A stretch of 64,000 nucleotides of DNA from Dermatemys mawii. Taxonomy: Eukaryota; Chordata; Testudines; Dermatemydidae. The notes under the pieces are model-generated. The model did not search any database, had not been told where the DNA came from, and was given only the letters and a program-made list of their open reading frames with translations. The stretch covers positions 2,194,497-2,258,496 of the forward strand of contig ML677344.1 of the NCBI GenBank assembly GCA_007922305.1. Direction: 5' to 3'. This document shows positions 34,646-45,021 of the stretch, in pieces. The stretch's first letter is position 1, and each line of letters starts with the position of its first letter. A program made the position numbers and the translations under genes.

Positions 34646-35477
34646 ATGTGGGGGGAGGGCAGTTTTGAGTGGGACCTCCTAGGAACGATTGTAATACACA
34701 TAATAATTGCACCACCGCAAATCTTTGAATAATTTCCCCCAGTAATTGGCCAGCTGATGGACATGCGGCTGACTTAAAATTTGGCTCATAGAGATGTGAA
34801 TTTGGGGGTTACTTGATTTCTCGGGAAAAGAAAGGTCTATAGGTGGAGCATGGAGTGGCCATGTCATGGGCCTGTGTCTGCATCTGAACCCACGTCCTAG
34901 ACATTAGTAGAGCCAGTGAAACTGGGCCAGCACAGATGGGGGCTGAGATTTCAGCAGGGACTATTGATCCCAACCTAGGGATAAAAGGGTTTCTGACAGG
35001 TAGGGTTTCCCAGGAAGAAGGGCCTTGATTCAGCAAAGCACTTAAGCCCGTGCTTCCCTTGAGGCACACGAGCTATCCCAGGACTACTCATGTGCTTAAT
35101 GTTAAACGGATACTTTAGTGCATCGGGGCCAATAGGCCATGGGGGGATATTGGCTTGGAGGCTGCGGAGAACATGAAGCAAGTGATTGCCCGGTATGTGT
35201 GTGACACACAGGGAAACAAGTTGTTTTCCCAAAGCATGTGGCAGCATGGAGCCGAGCGCATGCAGGCTCGCAGAGAACAGCCAGGCAGTGATGCGGATCT
35301 CTTTGCAGGCACAGCCACTGCGGAGCAAATTGCTTCCCATCAGCCAACACATCTACATTAACACATCTACATTAACAAGGGAATTTGCCCCTTCTCAGTG
35401 GGCACCGGTGTACAGCAGAAGCTGTTCAAAATTCAACCATTCGATACTATGGCTAAGGACACGCTGCAGAAAGCTCG
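34646..35477. other. Unassigned sequence with a palindromic repeat word
   Basis: CTTGATTCAGCAAAGCACTTAAG at about 35024 with CATGTGCTTAATGTTAA at about 35090 is a widespread amniote palindromic repeat remnant. The frames at 34975-35491 are not supported as genes. Confidence 0.4.
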
Positions 35478-36604
35478 TGTCACGTTACTAAAATTATCTG
35501 GGATCATATAGATCATTGGTGCAACCAAGGTCCTGTAGAGGCACCAAATCTTAGGTAAAGGGGGTCATATAAGGTGTCTATGACCAGGTTACGATCCGCT
35601 GATTATGATTATGCTATCGGGATGTGTGTATCATTTTTGTAGTTAAAGTTATGACTATTGGCTCTGTATTGTCTGTCTTTCCAAATATTGTGCTATTGGG
35701 GTTAGAACCGTTGGGGTTAGCTGGGCTTACCATGCTTGATGGCCCATTAAGGACCATCAGCTACACAATGGACTCATCGGGAGTTGGAATGCTCCAATCC
35801 ACATGAGAAGTCTGGCAAGGAACGTGCAAGATAGATGGCGGGCAATGGCCGCCGCCTGTGAATCCCGAGTCATACATGGTCGTGTGATATGGTCACAGGA
35901 CTCCAGAACTCCATGGGGCTGGACTTTTCACAGCAAGAACAAAGGGGTTCTTGCACCTGGGATAAACTGTAAATAAACATGCTGCAGCTCCTCCATTCTT
36001 GTCTTCAGTCTCCAGCCTTGCTTCTACCTCTGGATGGGACTTTGCTACAAGTGGAAGCTCTGAACAAAAGACTGCTGATGCATCCCTCCAGGGAATGTAT
36101 TCCAGAGACTTTGATTTGAACCTGCAGTTATTCTACAGCTGATGCAAGCCATTACTGCATGTATTTGATTTCCTTTAACCATTTCTAACCCTCACCTAGA
36201 TCTTTTTCCTTGTATAATAAACCTTCAGATTTTAGATTCTAAAGGATTGGCTACAGCGTGATTTGTGGGTAAGATCTGATTTGTATATTGACCTGGGTCT
36301 GGGGCCTGATTCTTTGGAATTGGGAAGAACCGTTTTCTTTATTTGGGGTATTGGTTTTCATAACCATTTGTCTCCAGGACAGGTGGCTGCTGATGGTGAT
36401 ACTGGGAAGCTGGAGTGTCTAAGGGAATTGCTTGTGTGACTTGTGGCTAGCCAGTGGGGCGAAACCAAAGTCTTTTCTGTCTGGCTGGTTTGGTTTGCCT
36501 TAGTGGTGGAGAAACCCCAGCTCTGGGCTGTAACTGCTCCCTTTGGAGCAATTTGTCCTGATTTGGCACTCTCAGTTGGTCCCACCAGGAACAGCACCGT
36601 CACA
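35478..36604 (+). mobile_element. Solo LTR family A (copy 3), plus orientation
   Basis: A 1127-bp LTR from TGTCACGTTACTAAAAT to ACAGCACCGTCACA, with near-identical 5-bp flanks GCTCG (35473-35477) and GCTTG (36605-36609). The only copy of the family in plus orientation here. AATAAA occurs at 36216-36221, fitting the LTR polyadenylation signal, and near 35971. No gag, pol or env lies on either side. Confidence 0.92.
36216..36221 (+). terminator. Polyadenylation signal of LTR family A
   Basis: AATAAA in TTGTATAATAAACCTTC, conserved in the minus-oriented copy 2 and lost in copy 1 by a deletion. Confidence 0.6.
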
Positions 36605-36609
36605 GCTTG

Positions 36610-37085
36610 TTTTCCTATTCAGGATGCAGAACGCCAGTCATGAGGGCAAGCAGCTGGCACAAAAGGTTTTAAAAACTAGCATCATTTAACCTGCCAAGTG
36701 GCAAATACAGATGTAGAGGCTGGCGTAGCACTGAAAGCAGCGGTGCTGTAAGTGGACAAAGGAAGCATGATTACTCACTGATATGGGTGGGGGATGGAGG
36801 CAGAGCACACAACTCAGGGAGGGAAGGAGGAGGTAGGGTCGTTTTAAGTTCCCTTTGAACCCTCCGAATCCCAAGCTGCCCTGGGTATAACATTTCAGGC
36901 TCTGCAATGTTATGTGCTGCGGTTCCACCCCGATGCACCAACTTACAAGTGGACATGACAATACGGAAAAGCCGGGAGTTACTAGAGGAGCAGCACCGGC
37001 TAGAGGCTGCAATAATACTACTGTTGTACCGAAAAGCCAAATAAAGTACAGATATGCATTGATCATGGGAATTTAAATAGAACCA
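36610..37085. other. Unassigned, with a short exon-like frame end
   Basis: Plus-strand 36955-37041 reads TIRKSRELLEEQHRLEAA and a hydrophobic segment, ends in TAA at 37039-37041, and overlaps an AAATAAAG signal. The charged coiled-coil character suggests the end of a real or retrocopied protein. I do not recognise it and could not extend it upstream. Confidence 0.3.
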
Positions 37086-37735
37086 TTAAATGGCAACATC
37101 GTATTATGAAAACTGTTGAAGCAGCAGCTAAGATCTCCGAAGCAAAAAATTATTCTCCGGATTAGATGCAGGACATGTATTTCAGCAAGTGAAGGTGGAT
37201 GAGTTAACTCTAAGATAATGACTTAATACCCCATTTGGATGTTACAAAAGTAAGCGAATGCAGTTTGGTATTAGCTCTGCTCCCAAGGTATTTCAACGCA
37301 TAATTGCACTGACCTTTGAGGGATTACAAGATGTTGAATTTATAATGGATGAGGTTTTAATCCAGGCTAGGGACCTTTAAGAACATAATTAATACCTTAG
37401 CAAGTGTTAACAGAGAACAATTGAGAGGCACTTAATACTGAACTTAAGAGTCCAAAATTGGTTTATCAGAAGTTACCTGTATTGGCCATAAACCCACAAT
37501 TTAGTGCTGATCCAAGTTGAATAAAGGCAAGACCAGGAATCTCCACCTCCCAGTGCAAGGCAAAGCCAAAGAGAGAGCCACTATTTGGTAAAATCCCTTC
37601 CAAATTTATCTACAGTCAATTGCTGGAAAATGACATTGTCGGACGTTAGGAAAATGAACAGATACAAGCATTTGAGTAGGCACCAGTCTTAACATACGAT
37701 AGTGTAACTAAGTCAATTGGTTTGTCAGCACACCT
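37086..37735 (+). pseudogene. Ty3/gypsy reverse transcriptase and RNase H remnant
   Basis: 37145-37205 reads FSGLDAGHVFQQVKVDE, the reverse transcriptase block with the first catalytic aspartate. 37213-37380 reads NTPFGCYKSKRMQFGISSAP and IMDEVLIQARD. 37680-37728 reads APVLTYDSVTKSIGLS, the start of RNase H. Order RT then RNase H is normal for gypsy pol. The catalytic YMDD-type box is IMDE, so the second aspartate is lost. Stops occur in several places. No LTR or integrase was found beside it; the integrase remnant at 7258-7770 is on the other strand and need not be related. Confidence 0.85.
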
Positions 37736-37786
37736 TCTGAAGGACTTTGCACTATACAGGAAAGAAATTCAGGGAAGTCTGATGGA

Positions 37787-38205
37787 CTGTGTTACAGAGT
37801 CCAAGGCCAGAAGGGACCAGTGTGACCATCTAGTCATGCAGAAGGTCAGACTAGGGGATCACAACGGTCCCTCATTGCCTAATCTATGAATCCATGAACT
37901 GATTATATGGGAGAGAACAACCGATCACATTTACACAAAGACCCATGACCAAGGAATAAAGAAACTACTCCCAGATGTAGAAGGCCAGTTAGAAGCTCAT
38001 GGATCACCTAACCCCAACTTGAGCGCACACACACACACACACATGAAATGGATGGCAAGAGATCCTCTAGTCCAGCCCCCTGCTCTGAGGCAGGGCCACG
38101 TACACCTAGACCAGTCTTGACAGATGTTTGTGAAGCTGGGTCTTAAAAACCTCCAAAGATGGGTACTCCACAACCTCCCTTGGAAGCCTGTTGCAGAGCC
38201 CAGCC
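37787..38205. repeat. CR1 tail fragments, both orientations, and (CA)n
   Basis: 37790-37840 is an inverted CR1 tail (AGGCCAGAAGGGACCAGTGTGACC). 37838-37895 is a forward tail (GGTCAGACTAGGGGATCACAACGGTCCC). 38025-38043 is (CA)n. 38040-38205 is another inverted tail (GATCCTCTAGTCCAGCCCCCTG ... TGTTGCAGAGCC). Confidence 0.65.
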
Positions 38206-38771
38206 CCCCAGCTCACAAGCAGAAGACAGTGCCTGTGGGAGGAGGATGAGTTGGAGGCTTTCCGTCAGCAGCAGTTCCCAGAATCCTGGCATGTCCTTAA
38301 GGAACGAAGTGGCGTGCACTGCAGGAAACTCCATACAAGTCCAGGACCCAGCATCGGACTGTTTTTATCTCTAGTCCCTGGGTGAGGGGAGGGGAAGTGG
38401 TACAAGTGGGGAGGGGAAAGGTGGCAGCCTGCAGTTGAGCTCTGGAGGGTAGGAAGTGTGGGTGTCTGGCTGGGAACGGGTAGGGGGTGGGGGTGTTTGA
38501 GCTGGTGGTGCCTCGTGACTGGGATCTGAGGGGGAGAGGGCAGAGAAACAGGAACTGGGTTGTCGCAGGTGTTTCTTTAACTCTCTGCTCCCGGGAGAAT
38601 TTTTTTCATGTCTGAATTGTTAGAGACAGCGTTTCTGACAGGTGTTTTGAAATAAATTACCAAAATAATTGAAACTGGCGTGAATATATTGTATTATTTT
38701 AACAAATAAAATATGCAGAATTTTAAACTGTTGCGTGCAGAATTTTTAATTTTTTTGATGCCGAATTCCCT
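38206..38771. other. Unassigned sequence
   Basis: It ends in an A/T-rich part (TAAATTACCAAAATAATTG, AATTTTTAATTTTTTTG). Nothing recognised. Confidence 0.4.
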
Positions 38772-38877
38772 CGGGAGTACACCCCCTAGAATGAGATTTG
38801 CCTTTTTCACAACTGCATCACATTGTTGACTCATATTAAATTTGTGATCCAGAGTAACCCCCGGAATCTTTTCAGTA

Positions 38878-39963
38878 CAGTAGAACCTCAGGGCTTGGCT
38901 ATACTTGCAGCTGTAGAGCGCTTTGGGTTGAACCAGACTTCGGAGAGCGCACTAGGGAAAGCTCTCCAGTCTGTCCACACTGACAGCTGCAAGCTCACTG
39001 GTGTGGCCAATTTGCGGCACTTGCAGTGGCATTGGGAGCGGTGCATTATGGGCAGCTATCCCAGCATTCAAGTGGCTGCAATATGTTTTTCAAATGAGAG
39101 GGGTGGGGTGGAGTGTGTTGTGTGTATGTGGGGGGAAAGAGAAAGTGGGTTTTTGGAATGCTGAGAGTGTGTCAGCATGCTATCTTGTAAGTTCAGACCT
39201 CCCTGCCTCTCACTCACTCAGTAAATATTTGCTTTGCCTGGCAGCAGATAAGCAGCTGCTGTCTGAAATGGAGCTCTGAAAAGGCACTTCTGCATCCCTG
39301 CAGCTATTTCACAACAAAGGGAAGAGTGACCACTTAAAATGTTCTGGTTGTGCTTTCAAAAGTTTACAACTGAACACTGACTTATTACCACTTTGAAACT
39401 ACTGCGCAGAAGAAAAAGACTGCTTTCCCTTTATTTTTTTGGTAATTTTCAGTCTTGGGTACACTTGCACTTTATACTATATAATAAAGCCTTCCAGAGT
39501 GGTCTACCTTACTCCCCATCCACACTGGCAAGGCACGTAGAGCGTTTATGGGGCATTTCCGGAGGTCAATCAGAGCGCAGTAATTTAACTCCTCACCCAC
39601 ATTGACCCTGAAGCGTCTCACCCAATACGCAACAGCTGTTAATCCTCTCAGGGAGGCGGAGTATCAGGAGCACTCCAGCCAGGGAGTCAGAACACTCTAC
39701 GTGCCTTGCCAGTGTGGATGGGGAGTAAGGTAGAGCACTCTGGGAGGCTTTATTATATAGTATAAAGTGCAAGTGTACCCAAGACTGAAATTTACCAAAA
39801 AAATAAAGGGAAAGCAGTCTTTTTCTTCTGCGCAGTAAAGTTTCAAAGTAGTAATAAGTCAGTGTTCAGTTGTAAACTTTTGAAAGCACAACCAGAACAT
39901 TTTGTTCAGAGTTCCGAACATTTCCAAGTTACAAACAACCTCCACTCCTCTGAGGTTCTACTG
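38878..39963. mobile_element. Tigger/pogo-like element with rearranged interior
   Basis: Perfect 14-bp inverted termini CAGTAGAACCTCAG (38878-38891) and CTGAGGTTCTACTG (39950-39963). TA precedes the left end. The right side reads TC where TA is expected, so the TA duplication is only half kept. Sequence just inside the right end matches, by recall, turtle Tigger-type elements (GTTACAAAC, GTTCGGAAC). Just inside the left terminus the sequence is unrelated and Harbinger-like (GCTTGGCTATACTTGCAGCTG). The interior carries the 207-bp foldback listed separately. No transposase frame. Confidence 0.75.
39336..39903. repeat. Long inverted repeat (foldback), about 207-bp arms
   Basis: Left arm 39336-39542 and right arm 39695-39903 are near-perfect reverse complements, with about 152 bp between them. 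They share TTCTTCTGCGCAGTA and CTTTATACTATATAATAAAG. Transcribed RNA would fold into a very long hairpin. The arm contents combine Tigger subterminal sequence with a Harbinger-like end (TACGTGCCTTGCCAGTGTGGA). Confidence 0.93.
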
Positions 39964-40230
39964 TCCCCTGCCGGCTATTTCCCATTTTGTAGCTGTGCCT
40001 TTGATTTTTCCTCCCTATGTGAAGTACTTTGCGCTTGTCTTATTTGAACTCCATTTTATTGTTTTCAGACCAATTCTCCACTTTGTCAAGGGCGTTTTGA
40101 ATTCCAATCCTGTCGCTAATGAAAATATTAAATAGGGCCGGATCCAGGACAGACCACTGTGGGACCGCACTACACACGCCCTCCCAGTTTGACAGCGAAC
40201 CATCGAGAACCACTCTTTGCTGTTTGTGAG

Positions 40231-40691
40231 ATGAGAGCAAAAACTGATCACAAACAAAGTAAGAATTTGTTTGAAAAAAATAGTCTTTGCCTTTATCCGC
40301 TTCTGATCGATTCTCTGATCCAAAGAGATAAGCTCCTTGTAAAGCATAAACTGGCAGCAAATGGATCAACATCATCTGAAAACGACATCGAGGACTCTGA
40401 TGCTCCAGAAGTAGTGGAGCTTCAAATTGGAGAACGCAGACCCAGTTTTGCATAAAACAAAATTCAAAAGCTTTACAGGTGAGGCCTAAAGGAAGGAGAA
40501 CATTTGCTCCCAAATGCAGGACATATTGTCCGTGGAGGCCTGCCCCTGCCCCCATTGGCGCCAATAGAAAGACTCCCACCGATTTTGATACCAAACCCTT
40601 TGTTAAGGACGTTTTGCCATAAGAAGAGACTAAATTGTTCCAACAACGCTGAGGAAAGAGCCGCTCCCTAAAATACACCTCACTCATCTAA
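40231..40691. other. Unassigned sequence
   Basis: The 215-residue minus frame 40040-40687 crosses here but joins CR1 debris to random sequence, so it is not annotated. Confidence 0.4.
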
Positions 40692-40979
40692 GGCCAGGTC
40701 TATGCACAGACCTATACTGGTATAACTACGTCACTATGGGGTGTGAACAATCCACAGCCCAGAGCGATGCGGTTTTACCGACCTAACCTCCCCGTGTAGA
40801 CAGCGCTGTCAATGGGAGAACTTCTCCTGTCACCATAGCTACCGCCTCTCGGGGAGGTGGATTAACTGCGCTGCTGGGAGACAGTCTCCTGTCGGCGAAG
40901 GAGCGTCTTCATTTGAGCGCTACAGCAGCACAGCAGCACCGATACAGCATTGTAAGTGTAGACTTGCCCTGAGCATAGA
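40692..40979. mobile_element. PIF/Harbinger-like MITE
   Basis: Ends GGCCAGGTCTATGCAC and, inward from the right, GGGCAAGTCTACACTT are inverted repeats with 10 or more of 16 matching. Flanks TAA (40689-40691) and TGA (40980-40982) approximate the TWA duplication typical of PIF/Harbinger. 288 bp, no transposase. Confidence 0.65.
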
Positions 40980-41224
40980 GAAAAATAAGCAAAGGACGAG
41001 AGGTATTGAGTTCTGACTGGGGCGAGACTTCTGCTGAGGGTGCCTCTCCGCTGCAGCTGGAAGGGGTGAATTCCAGTGGGAGGAGACAAACCCGCCCTAG
41101 CACCGCTCCAGCTAGCGCCTTAAAAGCAAGCGTGGCGCTGCAGACGCATGATGGGCTATCCACCCTGCATGCAAGCTGAGCATTTCAGACGGGACAGCAC
41201 TCAGAGCGACTGGCCTGCCCCGCC

Positions 41225-41340
41225 GAGGCTACACTTCTATTTTTAGCACGCCAGCCTGATCAAAGCTAGTGTGGGGATGTCTACTCGGTCGGAGAATGAC
41301 ACCTTCCCGCTCCAGCGGAGACACGCCCTAAGGCTGGACG
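41225..41340. mobile_element. Harbinger-like half element
   Basis: CGAGGCTACACTTCTATTTTTAGC followed by GATCAAAGCTAGTGTGGGG and ATGTCTACTCGG match the right half of a palindromic Harbinger-type turtle element. The left half is not recognisable. Confidence 0.45.
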
Positions 41341-41600
41341 ATGAAGCTAGGCAAATTCAGGCTGGCAATAGGGTGTAAATTTTGAATGCTGAGAGTAATT
41401 AACCACTGGAACAATGTCCCAAGGGTCGTGGTGGCTCCTCCATTGCTGACACTTTTTAAATCCAGATTGGATGTTTGTCTAAAAGATCTGCCCTTGCAGT
41501 TATTGTGGGGGCAGTTCTCTGGCCTGTGCTGTGCAGGAGGTTAGACCAGATGACCACAGTGGTGCCTTCTGGCCTTGGAATCTCTGAATTTCAGGTATTG
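41341..41600 (+). repeat. CR1 3' end, third subfamily
   Basis: AGGCTGGCAATAGGGTGTAAATTT, TAATTAACCACTGGAACAATG, then AGGTTAGACCAGATGACCACAGTGG, TTCTGGCCTTGGAATCTCTGAAT as the terminal tail. Only the last part of ORF2 and the 3' UTR are present. Confidence 0.85.
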
Positions 41601-41819
41601 CGAGTCTCACCTCCTCACCGCAAGGTCGCTGGAACAGGTGGGCCAGAGAGTTGTCCAGTGAAAATCACAACAAGATTTGTATTGAGTCTAATGCCACTAT
41701 AGAATGGTTGGCTGCCCCATCACAATTGCTTAATGGGCAGACACACAAGGACTTTTCTTCCCACTCTAGACTTTGCCTGCCATGCTGACTCATGCTGTCT
41801 CACTGTTGTACTCCCCTAT

Positions 41820-41945
41820 TGATCTGTAGCCATTGTCTCTTGTCCGACTCTTAGATTGGAGGCTCTTTGGGGGCAGGGGCCATCTGTTCTGTGTTTGTTC
41901 TGTGCTGAGCTCAATGGGGTCCTGGACTTTGACTAGGTTTCCTAG
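41820..41945 (+). repeat. CORE-SINE tail
   Basis: TTAGATTGGAGGCTCTTTGGGGGCAGGGGCC, then AATGGGGTCCTGG and CCTAGGCGCTGCGG, a common tail of turtle MIR-type SINEs. Confidence 0.65.
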
Positions 41946-42001
41946 GCGCTGCGGTAATTCAGATAATAAGTACTAATAATTAATAGGAGAACAAAAGGAG
42001 T

Positions 42002-42325
42002 GTGCACAATGAAAGCACAAGCACTGTAGAAAAAAATCAGGAGGGAGAAATTGTCAAGATGTACCTGTCCCCCAGATACCTGTTTGACATCGGAGAGAAA
42101 TTCTACACCATGAGGAATCTGTATCAGCACTGGCTGGATCATTACAGGCACCAGCACACACGAGGTCACCATCCTGATGAACGGCTGCATTGCTAAGATT
42201 GCCAAAGCCCAGACAGCAGCTGGCAGAAGCCACCTGGCCAGCCTAGCGCCGCTGTGTGCTGGAAGATCCAGTTAGATACAGCCGGGGAAGAAATCAAATA
42301 AAAATGGCTGCACTGGAGTCGGATC
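42002..42325 (+). other. Unrecognised protein-like open frame with polyadenylation signal
   Basis: The frame 42002-42196 reads YLSPRYLFDIGEKFYTMRN and then a His/Tyr-rich stretch before a stop. In the +2 frame from about 42158 it continues as EVTILMNGCIAKIAKAQTAA. A single frameshift near 42155 would join two protein-like parts. AATAAA follows at about 42296. This could be a decayed retrocopy of a small gene or a 3' exon. I cannot name it, and no target duplication or poly(A) tract was seen. Confidence 0.35.
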
Positions 42326-43705
42326 AAACGCCTCGTGGGTGAAAAGGCTCTCGCTGGCTTCCATGGTACGTGGGTTGGACCTTTTCAAAAAGTACTTCAG
42401 AAGCTATTGTTTTCGAAACGAACCGTCTTGTCTTAGAGGAGCTAAAAGGCCGGCTGCATGGTTGTTACACAACCTTCCTGGTACAGAAGGAAATCAAGGC
42501 TGGTCCTGTCATTCTAACACTGCCTGGGGACTCAGCAGCTTTGTCCAGGTCCTGTCTTCTCTACTGTGAACAGCTCATTTCATCTCTCTGCACCTCACCT
42601 GTACCATGAGGAAAATAGCCCCTGCCCCCACCACTCGTCTGACTTGCCTGTTTAGAGTTTAACGGCTCTGGGGCAGAAGCTGTTGCCGGCTATACTAACA
42701 CAGCCTAGCCAACTCTTGTGGTTCAGTTGCACACACCTCTGGCTATTTGGTGTTCTTAACACCCTGCCTCCTGGAGTCAGGTGATTTGGGGAGAATCTCA
42801 GCATTCCTTTCTCGTTTAAGTCAATTTCTCACCCTCATGGCAGTGGAAAAAGCTTCAGAATGTGACTCCCCGAAGGCCCAAAATCCAGGAGGCCAATGAA
42901 AAGAACCTTCCAAAATGGATTTCAAATACCCCAAACAACTCTTGATTCTTAAGCCAGTCTGATGATTTTTGAATACGCGGGGTTAATAATATTGCGTGCA
43001 GAGCCTAGCACAATGAGACCCTGATTTAGGCTGGGCCGGTAGATGCTGCCATAGTATAAATAATAATCCTAATAAAGAAGTGACTGTGTTAAGCCCCTGA
43101 CGGCTCCCCCCTGGGTGGGCCTAGTGAGTGAAACGCTCCTGCGCAGAGGGCCAGTGGAAGGCTATTAACCACTTAACTCTCATTTAAGGATTAAAGGGCA
43201 TGCAGGGCAAGTGTTGTCCCTCTGCATGGGAGTGAATCCCACTTGGTGTAAATGACATTGGCCTGATTTACAGCCGTCACCCCCAATGACCCTTGAGCAA
43301 GACCCGAATCAGAACGGATAAATCCAGGAGCCTGAGCAGACTCGGGCTGAGCCAAATGCATCAGTGGTGAGTAGAAAGCGCTGGCAAACCGAGCTCCTGC
43401 ACGGTCACTGGGCATAGCAGGCCGGTTCCTTGGCTGCTGCAAATCGGCGTAGCGCCCTTGCCGTCAGTGGGGGAATCCCAGTAGGCTCTGGCTGCTTCGT
43501 GCTGCTCCCCTTGACTTTCAGGGAGACTTAGGGTTTCAAAGTGCACGAGTCTCTTTCGAAAACGCCTCTTAGACATCGAACTCCCTTAGGCATTGCAATG
43601 CTGAGCTGAGGGACAAATTAATACCTGGCCCTAGACTCTCTGGCCTAGAGGCTCCAAGATATTTAGCCCCTTGAAGTCAATGGGTGTCAAGCAGCCTCAG
43701 TTATT
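42326..43705. other. Unassigned 1.4 kb
   Basis: Nothing recognised beyond repeat-like words. Frames 42339-42609 overlap one another and lack domains. Confidence 0.4.
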
Positions 43706-43835
43706 CCGAGGATCTATACCTTAGTTTCCCATCTGGACAATGGGAATAATAGCAGTGCCCTACCTGGCAGGGCAATGGTGGGGATACATGCATTAAAGAT
43801 TGTGAGGGGCTCAGATACTACAAGGATCGGGGTGG
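43706..43835 (+). repeat. MIR-type SINE
   Basis: CCTTAGTTTCCCATCTGGACAATGGG, TACCTGGCAGGGCAATGG and ACATGCATTAAAGATTGTGAGGGGCTCAG follow the MIR core and tail in order. Confidence 0.75.
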
Positions 43836-44244
43836 GGCAGATAAGAACCATAGATGGGGAACAGTGCAGGATAGTATCACCTGGCAAAGTCTGTTCCTGA
43901 CTCAGCAAGGTGTATAAGCTGATGACCAGGCCCCACTGAGGTCTTACGCTGGTGTAGCTGCAGTGGACCTTATCCTCACCTGCTGCCCATCAGCCCTGCT
44001 CCCTAGATGTTAACAGAGTGACGTTGATTGGCACCAGCTGGGCGTCTGGCTCAGGGACAGCCGGGCCTGAAGTCCGAGGCTCCTTTGCTTTGTCTGACAC
44101 TTTTATCTGATGCTTTTCTAATGGCTCCCTTCCGCCTCCTCTGCCTGTAAATTACACGGGTTTCACATGCCAACGTGGAAGTGAATCTCCCTTGCCCCTC
44201 ACACCTGCTTCCTGACCCACTTAAAAACAATGCAGGAGACGAGG

Positions 44245-44440
44245 CGGGGGAGGGGATCTCTTCGATTGGACCTTCTACTGGGGAAAGAGACAAGCTCCAC
44301 GGAGCGTTTCTTCGGGTCTTCTGTGGAGCTCAAAATCATGTCTCTTTCACCACCGCAGTCAGTCCTATAAAAGAAATGACCTCCCCTACCTTATCTCTCT
44401 TTTATCCTGGAACCCACACGGCTACACCACTGCACTGAAC
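44245..44440. mobile_element. Penelope-like remnants, head to head
   Basis: Left part, minus strand: TTGGACCTTCTACTGGGG, AAGAGACAAGCTCC. Right part, plus strand: TGTGGAGCTCAAAATCATGTCTC, GTCAGTCCTATAAAAG and CACACGGCTACACCACTGCAC. The two parts are recognisably inverted copies that meet near 44318. The hammerhead-type core is broken in both. Assigned by recall of a frequent reptile repeat. Confidence 0.5.
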
Positions 44441-44671
44441 CCAAAGAGCCGTCTGAACTCAGAGGAGCAACACGGAAGACAAAGTTTCTCAATTCTCATT
44501 TACCTTGACACCACAGAGGCCAGGACAAGATGGGCTTAAATGATAGCAAGGGAGGTTTAGGTTGAACAATAGGGAAAACTTCCTAACGGTCAGGGTGGTT
44601 AAGCACTGGAACAAATTACCTAGGGAGGTTGTGGAACCTCCCTCACTGGAGGTTTTAAGAACAGATTAGAC

Positions 44672-44987
44672 CAGGGATTCTCAGACCTCAGTAGCTCAGG
44701 AGCCAAATTAGCCATCAACCTTACCCAAAAGAGTCACAGTCGTGTGCATTCCTTGTTTCATTGACTATTTACATCTATATTAGTTGCTCAGCAAAATGAC
44801 TGCCCAAGTATTATTATTTTATCAACTGCATTTGGTTAATAACATAGGAAAAGCCTCCTGGTGGGTTAATCACTTTGACTGGTTAATAATGAAATCACAG
44901 GGTTCTGAGATCAGGTGCTGCAAAGAATTGCAGGAGACACATTAAAGAGCCACTTGCGGCTCACGAGGCTGAGTCTGAGTATCGCTG
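44672..44987. mobile_element. hAT element 1 inside the CR1 tail
   Basis: Ends CAGGGATTCTCAGAC and, inward from the right, CAGCGATACTCAGAC (13 of 15). 8-bp flanks GATTAGAC (44664-44671) and GGTTACAC (44988-44995) match at 6 of 8. 316 bp, no transposase. Confidence 0.88.
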
Positions 44988-45021
44988 GGTTACACAAACA
45001 CCTGCCAGGGATGGGCTAGAT

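Larger units (their letters stand above)
38772..40230 (-). pseudogene. Inverted CR1 remnant split by a Tigger-like element
   Basis: 38772-38875 and 39964-40230 are consecutive pieces of one minus-strand CR1 (ATTTGTGATCCAGAGTAACCCC, then TTTCCCATTTTGTAGCTGTGC and CACTTTGTCAAGGGCGTTTTGAATTCC). At 40040-40150 the minus strand still reads IFISDRIGIQNALDKVENW, a decayed reverse transcriptase C-terminal region. The insertion at 38878-39963 divides them. Confidence 0.75.

Noticed and set aside
37086..37735. Gypsy pol and the 7.3-kb integrase as parts of one element
   Set aside because: They are on opposite strands and 30 kb apart, with many unrelated insertions between them.
40040..40687. 215-codon minus-strand open frame
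   Set aside because: Its C-terminal part is decayed CR1 reverse transcriptase and the N-terminal part is unrelated, with no start or promoter support.
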